Below are positions 54,277-63,224 of a stretch of DNA of 64,000 nt, one piece after another (the stretch's first letter is position 1; every line of letters starts with the position of its first letter). The stretch spans positions 727,728-791,727 of the forward strand of contig NZ_FNRD01000001.1 in the NCBI RefSeq assembly GCF_900107635.1, in the 5' to 3' direction. The stretch is from Flavobacterium gillisiae. Lineage in GTDB: Bacteria; Bacteroidota; Bacteroidia; Flavobacteriales; Flavobacteriaceae. Under the pieces are notes generated by a model. It had not been told where the DNA came from. It did not search any database and worked only from the letters and a program-made list of their open reading frames with translations. A program made the translations under genes and the position numbers.

Positions 54277-55179
54277 TTACTGTTTCTTATAGATTGAGTA
54301 AATTGTATTGATAGTATTTTGATTTAAAATTGAATCTACTTCCGTTTGGATAAAATGAAGCTTAAATGCTTTAATTGCCGCGGAAAGATTTTTTGTGTCA
54401 TATCCTATGATTCGGAGTCCTTGTTCCGGATTGAAATCAAGCGGGGCTGTTTCTAAGATGTCATTTTTCCATACGCCAAATCCATTTTCTGCCAATATGT
54501 TCCAGGGGAATAGAGCGCTAGGATCATTTTTACGAGTAGGAGCAATGTCTGAATGGCCTATGATATTTTGAGTTGGAATATTATACTCTTTTTTTAATTT
54601 ACTCAAAAGAGCCATCAAGGTGGTAATTTGTGCTTCAGAAAAAGCCTCTGTTCCATTATTGTCAAGTTCAATCCCTATAGAGGATGAGTTGATGTCTGTG
54701 TCTTTACCCCAAGAACCTCTTCCTGCATGCCATGCACGCAAATAGTCATTCAACATTTGCACTACGCTACCATCATCTGCAATCACATAATGTGCGCTTA
54801 CTTGAGTTCTGGTTACAGTAAACGTTTTTATCGTTTGTTGAATAGAGTCTTGTGCCGTGTGATGAATGATAATATAATTAGGTTTTCGTAAATTGAAATT
54901 TACGGTCCCAATCCATTCAGTGCGTATTCCGTTGTCTAAAGCAGTTGATCCCATTTTGGATATAGTATCCTTAAAAGTATACAATTGTTTTGTATAGACA
55001 TTGTCTATGCTAATTGTCGTTTTTGAAACGACTGGTAACGGCTCAGGCTCTTTATTCGAAATCGTTTCCTTAAAGGTTTTGAGTTTAGTGTCATATTCTT
55101 TTTCGCTCGCCTTGTAAGGATTAGTAGAACATGAAGCAAGAGCGACAACAACAATTAGGGAGTAAAAATATTTTTGCAT
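54277..55179 (-). CDS. N-acetylmuramoyl-L-alanine amidase, AmiD-like lipoprotein
   Basis: A 300-residue lipoprotein (VVALASCSTN, Cys at 17). Residues ~100-230 are an amidase_2 zinc domain that cleaves the bond between muramic acid and the stem peptide. Zinc and catalytic positions are visible in YIIIHHTAQ (106-107), the WHAGRGSWGKD region, IGIELDNNG and GHSDIAPTRKNDPSALFPW. The C-terminal ~60 residues (GLRIIGYDTKNLSAAIKAFKLHF) resemble the peptidoglycan-binding helix bundle of AmiD. It is predicted to recycle or remodel peptidoglycan from the outer membrane. Confidence 0.9.
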   Translation of the reverse strand: MQKYFYSLIVVVALASCSTNPYKASEKEYDTKLKTFKETISNKEPEPLPVVSKTTISIDNVYTKQLYTFKDTISKMGSTALDNGIRTEWIGTVNFNLRKPNYIIIHHTAQDSIQQTIKTFTVTRTQVSAHYVIADDGSVVQMLNDYLRAWHAGRGSWGKDTDINSSSIGIELDNNGTEAFSEAQITTLMALLSKLKKEYNIPTQNIIGHSDIAPTRKNDPSALFPWNILAENGFGVWKNDILETAPLDFNPEQGLRIIGYDTKNLSAAIKAFKLHFIQTEVDSILNQNTINTIYSIYKKQ

Positions 55180-55220
55180 ACTATAAAAGGGTAAAAGTAC
55201 TTTTGGGGTTGGAAGAATAA

Positions 55221-55685
55221 TTATCTATTTCTTCTTGATTTTTTTTTGGTATTACTTTCTTCGTTTAATGCTTTGTATTTTACCTTTTGATCCTCATTTA
55301 AAAAATCATTGATTTTTCTGTCTGTGGTTTCAGAAAGTGCTTGAATTTCTTTTATTTTTTGTTCTTGAGCTGTCTCCGCTTTTAATAAAATACCCTGTGA
55401 TCTGATACTTTCTATCAAAACGTTGGAAATTGCAATTTCTTGCAGAACATCAAGATTAAGTTCAGGTTTTAATTTTTCCATTATCTTCCCAACAGTTACC
55501 TCGACAGGGATTTCTTTGGGTTTGTCTTGGCTTGGGCCCTGTGGCATTTGGTTCATTCGGTTATTTCTACCGTATCCACCTCCACCGCCTCCGTTACTAT
55601 AACCGTTGTTTCCATATTGTGCAGAAGCAGTATCTATGGACAATAACATAAGTGCCAAAACGAATAAGATTTGAATTGTTTTCAT
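55221..55685 (-). CDS. Small secreted Gly-rich and helical protein
   Basis: A 154-residue protein with a signal peptide (SIDTASAQ). The mature N-terminus is Gly/Asn/Tyr/Met-rich (about residues 24-50, including GGGGGGYGRNNRMNQMPQGP), then a helical region (~60-140: LNLDVLQEIAISNVLIESI, AQEQKIKEIQALSETTDRKIN) and a basic tail (KKKSRRNR). This resembles small Spy/CpxP-like periplasmic helical proteins, but the LTxxQ motif is not clear. It lies 58 bases downstream of rimO on the same strand. Unknown function. Confidence 0.65.
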   Translation of the reverse strand: MKTIQILFVLALMLLSIDTASAQYGNNGYSNGGGGGGYGRNNRMNQMPQGPSQDKPKEIPVEVTVGKIMEKLKPELNLDVLQEIAISNVLIESIRSQGILLKAETAQEQKIKEIQALSETTDRKINDFLNEDQKVKYKALNEESNTKKKSRRNR

Positions 55686-55743
55686 GGTTGTTTTTTAAAA
55701 AATGGTTGTCAAATAATGTTAGTTGATGATTGGGAAAAAAAAA

Positions 55744-57057
55744 CTAAGCAGGTTCTCCGTACAAATCAAATTCAGTGGCTTCAATGATTTTTATCATTGC
55801 AAAGTCTCCTGTTTTTAAATAATGTTTTGATGCGTCGATAAGTACTTCGTTATCTACATCTGGGCTATCAAATTCAGTTCTTCCTACAAAATGACTGCCT
55901 TCTTTTCTATCGATAATACATTTGAATGTTTTGCCTAGTTTTAATTGGTTTAAGTCCCATGAAATTTGAGATTGTAATTCCATTATTTCGTTGGCACGGT
56001 CTTGTTTTACGTCAGCAGGAACATCATCTTCTAATAAGTAAGCATGCGTGTTCTCTTCATGAGAATAGGCAAAACAACCCATTCTGTCAAATTTCATTTC
56101 CTGAACCCAGTCTTTTAATATATTGAAATCTTCCTGTGTTTCTCCTGGATATCCTACTATTAAAGTCGTACGAATAGCCATTTCTGGAACTGCTGCACGG
56201 AAATCTTTTAATAGTTTCGTTGTTTTCTCTTGAGTTGTTCCGCGACGCATTGATTTCAAGATGGAATCTGAAATATGTTGCAACGGAATATCAATATAAT
56301 TACAAATCTTAGGCTCGCGTTTCATGATTTCCAAAACATCCATAGGGAAGCCAGTAGGGAAGGCATAGTGTAAACGGATCCATTCGATTCCTTCAACTTT
56401 TACTAATGCTTCTAGCAATTCTCCAAGATTACGTTTTTTGTAAATATCAAGACCATAGTAAGTTAAATCTTGTGCAATTAAGATTAACTCTTTTACACCA
56501 TCTCTTGCTAATCCTTCGGCTTCTTTGACTAGTTTCTCAATAGTTTGCGATACGTGTTTTCCTCGCATAATTGGGATAGCACAAAAACTACATGGTCTGT
56601 CGCAACCTTCGGCAATTTTTAGATAAGCATAATTTTTTGGAGTAGTTGTTAACCGTTCTCCCAATAGCTCATGTTTATAATCAGCGCCTAAAGCTTTCAA
56701 TAATGCAGGCAATTCAGTTGTCCCAAAATATTGGTCTACATTAGGTATTTCTTTTTCTAAATCCGGTCTGTAACGTTCTGATAAACATCCAGTAACAAAA
56801 ACCTTGTCAACTAACCCTTTTTCTTTTTTATCTGCATATTCTAAAATCATGTTTACTGATTCTGCCTTTGCATTGTCAATAAATCCACAGGTATTAATAA
56901 CAATAATGTTTCCTTCTTCGGCAGCAGGAGCTTCATGCGCAACATCCTTTCCGTTTGCACGTAGTTGACCCATCAGCACTTCGCTGTCGTATATGTTTTT
57001 AGAACACCCTAGAGTGATCACGTTGATTTTATTCTTTTTTAATGACTTGGTTCTCAT
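55744..57057 (-). CDS. rimO: Ribosomal protein S12 methylthiotransferase RimO
   Basis: A 437-residue radical SAM enzyme that adds a methylthio group to Asp of ribosomal protein S12. The N-terminal MTTase domain has three conserved Cys (LGCSKN, NTCGFID, TGCLSERY) for a second 4Fe-4S cluster. The radical SAM motif is CDRPCSFC (~154-161), and the C-terminal TRAM domain covers ~370-437 (GKTFKCIIDRKEGSHFVGRTEFDSPDVDNEV). Length and the DCSKN-type start match RimO rather than MiaB. It precedes the small Gly-rich protein and follows no obvious partner. Confidence 0.92.
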   Translation of the reverse strand: MRTKSLKKNKINVITLGCSKNIYDSEVLMGQLRANGKDVAHEAPAAEEGNIIVINTCGFIDNAKAESVNMILEYADKKEKGLVDKVFVTGCLSERYRPDLEKEIPNVDQYFGTTELPALLKALGADYKHELLGERLTTTPKNYAYLKIAEGCDRPCSFCAIPIMRGKHVSQTIEKLVKEAEGLARDGVKELILIAQDLTYYGLDIYKKRNLGELLEALVKVEGIEWIRLHYAFPTGFPMDVLEIMKREPKICNYIDIPLQHISDSILKSMRRGTTQEKTTKLLKDFRAAVPEMAIRTTLIVGYPGETQEDFNILKDWVQEMKFDRMGCFAYSHEENTHAYLLEDDVPADVKQDRANEIMELQSQISWDLNQLKLGKTFKCIIDRKEGSHFVGRTEFDSPDVDNEVLIDASKHYLKTGDFAMIKIIEATEFDLYGEPA

Positions 57058-57137
57058 ATATTTGTAAATTGGAGTGCAAAATTACGGTTTTTTATTCAAA
57101 CAGAACTTTGTTTGACTTTCTTTTAGCGTTTATTTAT

Positions 57138-57223
57138 GGAGCTATTCCTGCTATATGCTATATCCACTCTGATTGCTTCGTCCCTCGCAATGTCAGTGTG
57201 GGATGCCGCTTCTATCAGGGCTA
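57138..57223 (+). repeat. Structured interspersed repeat, copy A2
   Basis: Ends match copy A1: GGAGCTATTCCTGCT at the left and GGGATGCCGCTTCTATCAGGG at the right, followed by CTAAAAA. The middle is different, with an imperfect stem (CACTCTGATTGC against GCAATGTCAGTG). Conserved ends with variable internal stem indicate a family of structured repeats. It lies between rimO and the FadL-family gene. Confidence 0.75.
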
Positions 57224-57263
57224 AAAAAAAACCGCCTTCCTAAAATAAGAATAAGACGGTTTT
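57223..57263 (-). terminator. Terminator of the FadL-family gene (minus strand)
   Basis: AAAACCGCCTT (57228-57238) and AAGACGGTTTT (57253-57263) pair with one mismatch; the minus-strand T-run is supplied by the A-run at the end of the repeat. Confidence 0.7.
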
Positions 57264-57284
57264 AAGTGCTTTTTTGAGCGTGAA

Positions 57285-58787
57285 TTACAGTTCGAATAAT
57301 AATGTTAATGCTACATTATTTGTAATGGTATTGATAGTCGCTCCATCCGTTAATCCTTGAAAGAAAAAACCTTGTTGCGTATCTCTTTTTGCGTAAGCGT
57401 AAGATAAATCAACTTTAGTAGAACCAAAGTTGTAACCTAAACCTCCAGAATATCCGGTTAAGTCGCCTACAGTTGTTTTATTTTTATAAGGACTTTGCTC
57501 AAATCGGTATCCTGCTCTTAAACTCAATTTTTCAATTTTATACTCGGCACCTATTCTTAGTTCTCCAGTATTATCAAGCGTATTGCTCATGTAGTTGTTC
57601 AAGCCATTATAATAGGAGTCGCTCTCAGGTTTGAATTTAGTTTTACTGTAGTCTTTTATAGCATAATCAATACTTATTAAGCCTGTTGTTCCAAAAACAT
57701 AGGCAAAACTCCCTGTAAGCTTACTGGGTGTCTGTAACTTGTATGGTGCATAAGTATTAGTGATTCTTGGATCTGCTATATCATTGATGTCATCTCCAGT
57801 TGAGCTACTGCTTACAGAAACCAGTTTTTGAGATAGTTCATCACTCAAGTGATACCATGTCGAAGATTCATATGCTAAACCTAAACGCATTTCATTTGTA
57901 ACTTTGGCAATCGCACCTAGTTGAAAAGAAAATCCTGTCCCGTAAGTGTATAAGTCATTGTCAAAACGCAATTTAGAAATGGTATAATCTGAAGTCAAGG
58001 GAGCGTTATTGTCTTCGTAGAAACTACTGTATTTTCTAAAATCAGTAAAATGAGAGTTCAAGTTTACACCTATATATAGTTTGTCCTTATAGGAGGTTGC
58101 AGCATTAAAGGTAAGTTTTCCATTGTATCCTTGACTACTGATGGTATTTTCTTGGTAGTAGTTTCCGCTTCCGGGTACATTTGAATTGTAGGCAGTATTG
58201 TTTGAATCATTATTTACTGGATCAATAATATAAGCATTGTAGGCTAAAAAGGCTTGTTGTGCACCATTATTTAAACTACCGTAGCTTGAATTTTCAAGAG
58301 TATTTAACGGAACGCCATTGGCAAAGCTCAAAAAATAGCTGTCAACAGAATTGTTTGGATTTGTACCTGCTGAGAAAAGCGAATTATTAAAATTATTGGT
58401 ATTTTCATAATTCACGCCCACTGAGAACTTTTTCCAGTTGCTGGTTGGATTTTGATTTTTGAAAACAAAGACGCCTCCTGCTTGATTTAAATCAAAGGAA
58501 TTGCTGTTGTCAGTAGTTGTTGTTCCAAAATAGTTGGAGTTATTTTTAATGTCATTATTACTTAAGGTGACAGTGACTTGGTTATTGATGAAAACTGCCG
58601 ATCCAGCGGGGTTAACATTTAAAGAAGATAGGTCGCCACCAAGAGCGCCAAATGCACCTCCCATAGCTCTAAATCGAGCTGTTCCGATTAGGTTATCTTG
58701 AGAGTAACGCAAAGCGTCAGTAATCTCTTGTGATTGTGCTGCACTAAATGTAAAACCTGCGATTAATACAAATAAATATTTTTTCAT
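57285..58787 (-). CDS. FadL/TodX-family outer-membrane transport barrel
   Basis: A 500-residue protein with a signal peptide ending SAAQSQ. The N-terminal text RFRAMGGAFGALGGDLSSLNVNPAGSA is the classical FadL/TodX hatch and kink region, also shared by PorV-like proteins. About fourteen beta strands follow (for example KFSVGVNYENTN, LGLAYESSTW, LSLRAGYRFEQSPY), ending in LTLLFEL. The family imports hydrophobic molecules; Bacteroidota members are often labelled hemin receptor, with little evidence. It is 50 bases downstream of the Tyr/Asn/Gly-rich lipoprotein gene. Confidence 0.85.
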   Translation of the reverse strand: MKKYLFVLIAGFTFSAAQSQEITDALRYSQDNLIGTARFRAMGGAFGALGGDLSSLNVNPAGSAVFINNQVTVTLSNNDIKNNSNYFGTTTTDNSNSFDLNQAGGVFVFKNQNPTSNWKKFSVGVNYENTNNFNNSLFSAGTNPNNSVDSYFLSFANGVPLNTLENSSYGSLNNGAQQAFLAYNAYIIDPVNNDSNNTAYNSNVPGSGNYYQENTISSQGYNGKLTFNAATSYKDKLYIGVNLNSHFTDFRKYSSFYEDNNAPLTSDYTISKLRFDNDLYTYGTGFSFQLGAIAKVTNEMRLGLAYESSTWYHLSDELSQKLVSVSSSSTGDDINDIADPRITNTYAPYKLQTPSKLTGSFAYVFGTTGLISIDYAIKDYSKTKFKPESDSYYNGLNNYMSNTLDNTGELRIGAEYKIEKLSLRAGYRFEQSPYKNKTTVGDLTGYSGGLGYNFGSTKVDLSYAYAKRDTQQGFFFQGLTDGATINTITNNVALTLLFEL

Positions 58788-58837
58788 TTTTTTTGGAAAT
58801 AAATTTTTTAATATAAAATTCTAAGGATTGTTATGTC

Positions 58838-59845
58838 TTAACGCCCACCTCGTCTTGAGCTTCCTCCAGATGATCTACCACTACTAGAACTTGACGAACT
58901 AGATCTGCTAGGAGAGTAGCTTTCGTTTCTTGAGCTATTTGATGAAGGAGTATATGTTCTGGTTGGAGCTGTACTTTCGCTTCTAGAACTATTTGTGTTT
59001 GTTCTGCTTCTGCTAGGAGTACTATAATTGTTGTTTTGATTTGTATTACGTCTATTGAAGTTACCGTTTGTTCTGTCAGTATTTGAGTTTCTTCTAAAAT
59101 CTATATTATTAGAACTTCTATTAGTATTGCTCCTGTCCTGTGAATAAGTTCTTGAAGTTGTATTATAACTTCTATTTGTATTTACAGAATTTGAATAGGA
59201 CGAACCTCTTCTGCTTGGATTATTAGAGTAGTTACGGTTGTTATAATAATTTCCAGAATAGTTCCCGTAACCATAATTAGAGTATCCGTAATTGTAAAAG
59301 GGAGAATTCCAGCCATAGTAATTAGAATATCCCCATCCATAATAAGGGTAATTCCATCCAAAATTTGAAAAACCATAATTTGGATAATTCCAGCCAAAAT
59401 TCGAATAACCGTAATATGGATAATCCCACCCATAATTAGGGTACCCCCATCCGAAAGAGGAATAGCCATACCCCAAACCAAATGAAAACCCAGAATTATA
59501 AGAGTTTAAATTTATAGAAGTTTGCGTTGCGTTATTTCCCCAGCCTGCGTAAGAATCATCATTCGATTGATTATTATCATTATAACTATTGTTGTAATTA
59601 TCTATGTCAGTGAAAATTTCATCAGACTGATTGTCGTCTTGAAGTGAAGAGAAATAATCTTGATAGTAGTTGTTTGGATTCGCATTCGATTCTCGTTCTA
59701 CATTTCGAACCTCATTATTCCCATAAATCCCGTCTCTTTCGTAGTATGAGCTATTTTGATAAGAGCCACACGAAACCATCAAGAGAACAATGAAAATTGA
59801 GATGGAAAGTAGTAGTGATTTGGATGGATAAATATTAGTTTTCAT
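58838..59845 (-). CDS. Tyr/Asn/Gly/Ser-rich lipoprotein of low complexity
   Basis: The start is placed at 59845 (MKTNIYPSKSLLLSISIFIVLLMVSCGS), giving a lipoprotein signal; an ATG eleven codons earlier is less likely. The ~335-residue protein has a Tyr/Asn region, then repeats such as GWNYPNYG, GWDYPYYG, GYSNFGWNYP (~110-205), then Asn/Arg/Ser/Thr tracts and a Ser/Arg/Gly tail (SSSSSSSSGRSSGGSSRRGGR end). No domain is recognised. Such Tyr/Gly-rich chains can be disordered, phase-separating or adhesive; this is inference. It is divergent from proS. Confidence 0.75.
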   Translation of the reverse strand: MKTNIYPSKSLLLSISIFIVLLMVSCGSYQNSSYYERDGIYGNNEVRNVERESNANPNNYYQDYFSSLQDDNQSDEIFTDIDNYNNSYNDNNQSNDDSYAGWGNNATQTSINLNSYNSGFSFGLGYGYSSFGWGYPNYGWDYPYYGYSNFGWNYPNYGFSNFGWNYPYYGWGYSNYYGWNSPFYNYGYSNYGYGNYSGNYYNNRNYSNNPSRRGSSYSNSVNTNRSYNTTSRTYSQDRSNTNRSSNNIDFRRNSNTDRTNGNFNRRNTNQNNNYSTPSRSRTNTNSSRSESTAPTRTYTPSSNSSRNESYSPSRSSSSSSSSGRSSGGSSRRGGR

Positions 59846-59862
59846 ATCTGTATGGTTTTTTA

Positions 59863-59893
59863 TTGTTGCACATTGCAAAAATAGTTAGTTTTG
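59863..59893 (+). promoter_or_regulatory. proS: Putative proS promoter
   Basis: TTG (59863-59865), 20 bases, then TAGTTTTG (59886-59893) fits the phylum consensus, 53 bases before the proS ATG. Confidence 0.55.
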
Positions 59894-59946
59894 CGGAACT
59901 ATTTAGTTAAATAAAATAATGCAAAATTTGTGCCAAACTATTCAAT

Positions 59947-61425
59947 ATGAGTAAGAACCTTACTACAAGATCAGAAGATTATTCAAAATGGTATAACGAA
60001 CTGGTTGTCAAAGCTGATTTAGCTGAAAATTCAGGAGTTAGAGGCTGTATGGTGATCAAACCATACGGGTATGCCATTTGGGAAAAAATGCAAGCAGAGT
60101 TGGATCGAATGTTTAAAGAAACGGGTCATCAAAACGCCTATTTTCCTTTATTTGTTCCTAAAAGCATGTTTGAGGCAGAAGAGAAGAATGCAGAAGGATT
60201 TGCAAAAGAGTGTGCAATCGTAACGCATTACAGATTAAAGAACGATCCTGACAAACCAGGTAAGCTAATGGTAGATCCTAACGCTAAATTAGAAGAAGAG
60301 CTTATTGTTCGACCTACAAGTGAAGCAATTATTTGGTCTACTTACAAAGGATGGGTGCAATCGTATAGAGATTTACCTTTGTTAATCAATCAATGGGCTA
60401 ATGTCGTTCGTTGGGAAATGAGAACTCGATTGTTCTTGAGAACTGCTGAGTTTTTGTGGCAAGAAGGGCATACGGCACATGCTACAAGAAGTGAGGCGAT
60501 TGAAGAATCGGAGAAAATGATGAACGTATATGCTGAGTTTGCTGAAAATTTCATGGCTATACCTGTTATAAAAGGATTAAAAACAGAAACAGAGCGTTTT
60601 GCTGGAGCAGAAGAGACCTATTGTATTGAAGCATTAATGCAAGACGGAAAAGCATTACAAGCAGGTACTTCGCATTTCTTAGGCCAAAATTTTGCAAAAG
60701 CCTTTGATGTTAAGTTTGCAAATGCCGAAGGGAAACAAGAATATGTATGGGGGACTTCATGGGGGGTTTCAACACGATTGATGGGAGCATTAGTAATGAC
60801 TCACTCTGATGATAAAGGATTGGTTTTGCCTCCTAATTTAGCGCCTATACAAGTTGTGATTGTGCCAATACATAAAAGCGATGAGCAGTTAGCCGAAATT
60901 ACTACTGAAGTCAATGTTTTAGTCTCAGAGTTGAAGAAACTTCATGTTTCGGTGAAATACGATGATAGAACTACTCAGAAACCTGGATTTAAATTTGCAG
61001 AATGGGAACTGAAAGGAGTGCCAATCCGAATTGCTGTCGGACCGAAAGATTTAGAAAATGGAACTTTTGAAGTGGCGCGAAGAGATACTTTGACAAAAGA
61101 AGTGAAGCCTAAAAACGGAATTGCGACTTATATTAGCGATTTGTTAGAAGAAATTCAGGCAGATTTATTTAATAAAGCATTAAATTATAGAGATACGCAT
61201 ATAACGGAAGTGAACAGTTTTGAGGAGTTTAAAGCGGTTTTAAATGACAAAGGTGGTTTTGTATCAGCACATTGGGATGGGACAGCAGCCACTGAAGAGA
61301 AAATCAAGGATCTCACGAAAGCTACTATAAGATGTATTCCTTTGGATGGTGTAGAAGAGGCGGGAAGCTGTATTCTCACTGGCAATTCTTCTGTTAGGAG
61401 GGTGCTGTTTGCAAAGGCGTATTAA
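59947..61425 (+). CDS. proS: Prolyl-tRNA synthetase, archaeal/eukaryotic type
   Basis: A 492-residue class II synthetase charging tRNA-Pro. It has no INS editing domain and carries the archaeal/eukaryotic-type ProRS text: [36 protein letters not shown] at the start, motif 2 with [26 protein letters not shown] (~158-183), motif 3 region [31 protein letters not shown] (~275-305). It ends with a Zn-binding-like C-terminal domain and terminal Tyr (LFAKAY). This short type is common in Bacteroidota. Downstream lie three tRNA-Glu genes. Confidence 0.94.
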   Translation: MSKNLTTRSEDYSKWYNELVVKADLAENSGVRGCMVIKPYGYAIWEKMQAELDRMFKETGHQNAYFPLFVPKSMFEAEEKNAEGFAKECAIVTHYRLKNDPDKPGKLMVDPNAKLEEELIVRPTSEAIIWSTYKGWVQSYRDLPLLINQWANVVRWEMRTRLFLRTAEFLWQEGHTAHATRSEAIEESEKMMNVYAEFAENFMAIPVIKGLKTETERFAGAEETYCIEALMQDGKALQAGTSHFLGQNFAKAFDVKFANAEGKQEYVWGTSWGVSTRLMGALVMTHSDDKGLVLPPNLAPIQVVIVPIHKSDEQLAEITTEVNVLVSELKKLHVSVKYDDRTTQKPGFKFAEWELKGVPIRIAVGPKDLENGTFEVARRDTLTKEVKPKNGIATYISDLLEEIQADLFNKALNYRDTHITEVNSFEEFKAVLNDKGGFVSAHWDGTAATEEKIKDLTKATIRCIPLDGVEEAGSCILTGNSSVRRVLFAKAY

Positions 61426-61503
61426 AAAAAATGAAATTTTTTTGCCTCTGCTATTGTGCGTCTAAAAAATAGTTGTATTTTTGCATCCGCAATACAGAAG
61501 CAC

Positions 61504-61575
61504 GGTCCGTTCATCTATCGGTTAGGATCTCTGGTTTTCATCCAGGAAAGGGGGGTTCGATTCCCCCACGGACTA
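61504..61575 (+). tRNA. tRNA-Glu(TTC), copy 1
   Basis: A 72-base cloverleaf: acceptor GGTCCGT/ACGGACT, D-arm with GGTTAGGAT, anticodon loop TTTTCAT (anticodon TTC) on a TCTGG/CCAGG stem, and T-arm GGGGG-TTCGATT-CCCCC. CCA is not encoded. It is identical to copy 2. Confidence 0.95.
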
Positions 61576-61620
61576 CAATTTTTGTTTTGCTAAAAGTATT
61601 CCTGAACTTTAAAAGGAAAT

Positions 61621-61692
61621 GGTCCGTTCATCTATCGGTTAGGATCTCTGGTTTTCATCCAGGAAAGGGGGGTTCGATTCCCCCACGGACTA
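61621..61692 (+). tRNA. tRNA-Glu(TTC), copy 2
   Basis: Base-identical to copy 1 over 72 bases, 117 bases downstream, with similar flanks (ACTACAATTT). It is a recent tandem duplicate. Confidence 0.95.
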
Positions 61693-61732
61693 CAATTTCA
61701 ATTTAGATTGAAAAAAAACTTAGGAGGATAAT

Positions 61733-61804
61733 GGTCCGTTCGTCTAGGGGTTAGGACGCCAAGATTTCGTCTTGGTAACAGGGGTTCGATTCCCTTACGG
61801 ACTA
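61733..61804 (+). tRNA. tRNA-Glu(TTC), copy 3, divergent
   Basis: A 72-base cloverleaf with the same acceptor stem and anticodon TTC, but a different anticodon stem (CCAAG/CTTGG), loop ATTTCGT, D-loop AGGGGTTA and variable region TAACA. It is more like the ordinary bacterial tRNA-Glu. CCA is not encoded. Confidence 0.95.
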
Positions 61805-61841
61805 CAAAAAAATAGAATAGTAAAAGAAAAAAAATAATAAA

Positions 61842-62093
61842 ATGGCAAATCATAAGTCAGCTCTAAAGAGAATCAGAAGTAACGAAAAGAGAAGAGTATT
61901 AAACAGATACCAACATAAAACTACTCGTAATGCAATCAAAGCATTAAGAATAGCAACTGATAAGGTGGATGCTACATCTAAGTTGTCAAATGTAATCTCT
62001 ATGATTGATAAATTAGCTAAAAAGAATATCATTCATGATAACAAAGCGTCTAATTTAAAATCTAAATTAACGAAGCACGTAGCTAAATTGTAA
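61842..62093 (+). CDS. rpsT: 30S ribosomal protein S20
   Basis: An 83-residue basic helical protein of the small subunit. It starts MANHKSALKRIRSNEKRRVLNRYQ and contains the three-helix S20 pattern with LAKKNIIHDNKASNLKSKLTKHVAKL at the end. Length is typical (E. coli S20 is 87). It lies 37 bases after the third tRNA-Glu, possibly on the same transcript, and is ended by a hairpin. Confidence 0.95.
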   Translation: MANHKSALKRIRSNEKRRVLNRYQHKTTRNAIKALRIATDKVDATSKLSNVISMIDKLAKKNIIHDNKASNLKSKLTKHVAKL

Positions 62094-62113
62094 TTATTAC
62101 ATTTTATATATCA

Positions 62114-62147
62114 TAAAAAAAGCTCCTCCTTGAGGGGCTTTTTTTAT
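62114..62147 (+). terminator. Rho-independent terminator
   Basis: AAAAAAAGCTCCTC and GAGGGGCTTTTTTT (62115-62145) pair with one G-T pair, ending the tRNA-Glu/rpsT unit. Confidence 0.85.
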
Positions 62148-62217
62148 GCGTTTTTTTATAGTTAAGATTAAGAAATTGGGGATCAGGTGCAAAAGTTGGG
62201 GCTAAGTAGGTGGTTAG

Positions 62218-62439
62218 TTAATTTAAATAGGAGGAATGTACTTTTCTAACTGCTTCATGTTTATTTGTGAATGCTTTTATTTTTGCATTTAAGAATTGAT
62301 TGAGCTCAGAAGCTTTGGAGTGGTAGAAATTAAGAATACTATTAGTTATTTTAAAAAGGAGTAAACTAATGTTTCTAACTCTTCTAAATTGAGGTCTAAA
62401 AGTTTTTATTGTCTCGTTTAGAGATTTTACAGAGGTCAT
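62218..62439 (-). CDS. Doubtful small helical protein
   Basis: A 73-codon frame starting MTSVKSLNETIKTFRPQF, mostly helical and basic, with no recognised family. It might be a four-helix-bundle fragment or chance. No promoter or ribosome-binding site was evident. It sits between rpsT and the repeat before the rRNA operon. Confidence 0.25.
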   Translation of the reverse strand: MTSVKSLNETIKTFRPQFRRVRNISLLLFKITNSILNFYHSKASELNQFLNAKIKAFTNKHEAVRKVHSSYLN

Positions 62440-62741
62440 GTTGTTTTTATTGTCAAAGGAATGTACGCTAGTCTGTGATTCGTCCTGGTTAATTCTTCAT
62501 GGATTGTTGTAGGGTAGTTTAATTAGTGGTTAGATCGCTTCAGAAATATTACGGAATAATTTAGCTAAGTGCTAAAAAGTACTATGTTGATTATGTGGCG
62601 CTATGTTTTAATTGGGGGTATATTTCATTATTAATCGGAATTACAATTTGCATTTGTTTTTTTAGCGTTGCTAATTCTATTAATATAGTATCGCTAGAGT
62701 TTGATGGGTCAAAGCAACTCGTCAGGACTACTATTCTATTT
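62440..62741. other. Intergenic region, nothing recognised
   Basis: About 300 bases before the structured repeat. No gene, RNA or promoter box was identified. Confidence 0.4.
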
Positions 62742-62897
62742 GGGCGTTCCCTATTATAAAAAAAGAGGCTATACCTATATATAAAGGAGTAGCCTCTTTT
62801 TTTATAATGGGTCGGGCTATCCGTTACAAGTCCTCGTCTCGTCTCGTCCAAAAAGACGAGACGAGACTGTGGGCTTTCCACTACTATCCCTAACGCA
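62742..62897. repeat. Structured interspersed repeat, composite copy B
   Basis: TTGGGCGTTCCC, then a long hairpin (left 62751-62771, right 62790-62811, GAGGCTA/TAGCCTC core with A/T arms and one bulge), then GGTCGGGCTATCCGTTACAA. A second hairpin follows: 13 perfect base pairs, GTCTCGTCTCGTC 62836-62848 with GACGAGACGAGAC 62855-62867. The right end is GGGCTTTCCACTACTATCCC. Its second half matches the A copies in layout (GCTATCCGTT ... TTTCCACTACTATC). The first hairpin could also terminate transcription before the rRNA operon. Confidence 0.65.
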
Positions 62898-63224
62898 AAC
62901 AAAAGTAGGTTAGAAGTATCTGGTTTTAATTTAGTAATGAAAAACACGACTAAAGAATGAAGGATTAGTGGTTATTGAATACAAAGACACCTATACGGTC
63001 CTTTATATCGGTTCAAAAGCACAGTTATTATTCCTAATATATTACTGCAAAGCAACTGCAAAATCACTGCATTTACATAGAAACTCCACAAACCACTTCT
63101 GCAAAGTCTCCCTCTCCTTCGGAGAGGGCGGGGGTGAGGATTTTTTTTTCGTCTTCAGTACGCGTATTTCCAGCGAGTTAAACCCAAGGTTGAGGAAAGC
63201 ACAAAAAATAGTCAATTAAAAGTA
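62898..63224. other. Region between repeat B and the rRNA promoters
   Basis: No gene recognised. It contains CCCTCTCC-TTC-GGAGAGGG (63110-63128), a perfect hairpin followed by CGGGGGTGAGGATTTTTTTTT, resembling a widespread bacterial repeat; it may be a terminator. Confidence 0.5.

Noticed and set aside
59182..59481. A 99-codon minus-strand frame rich in Gly, Ile and Met
   Set aside because: It is a shifted frame of the Tyr/Gly-repeat lipoprotein gene, not a separate protein.
61473..61706. A 77-codon frame with a repeated SVHLSVRISGFHPGKG phrase
   Set aside because: It is the translation of the two identical tRNA-Glu genes.
62591..62947. A 118-codon minus-strand frame
   Set aside because: It runs through the two hairpins of repeat B; the sequence is better explained by the structured repeat.
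62968..63219. An 83-codon frame before the rRNA promoters
   Set aside because: It crosses the CCCTCTCC hairpin and T-run and has no family likeness.
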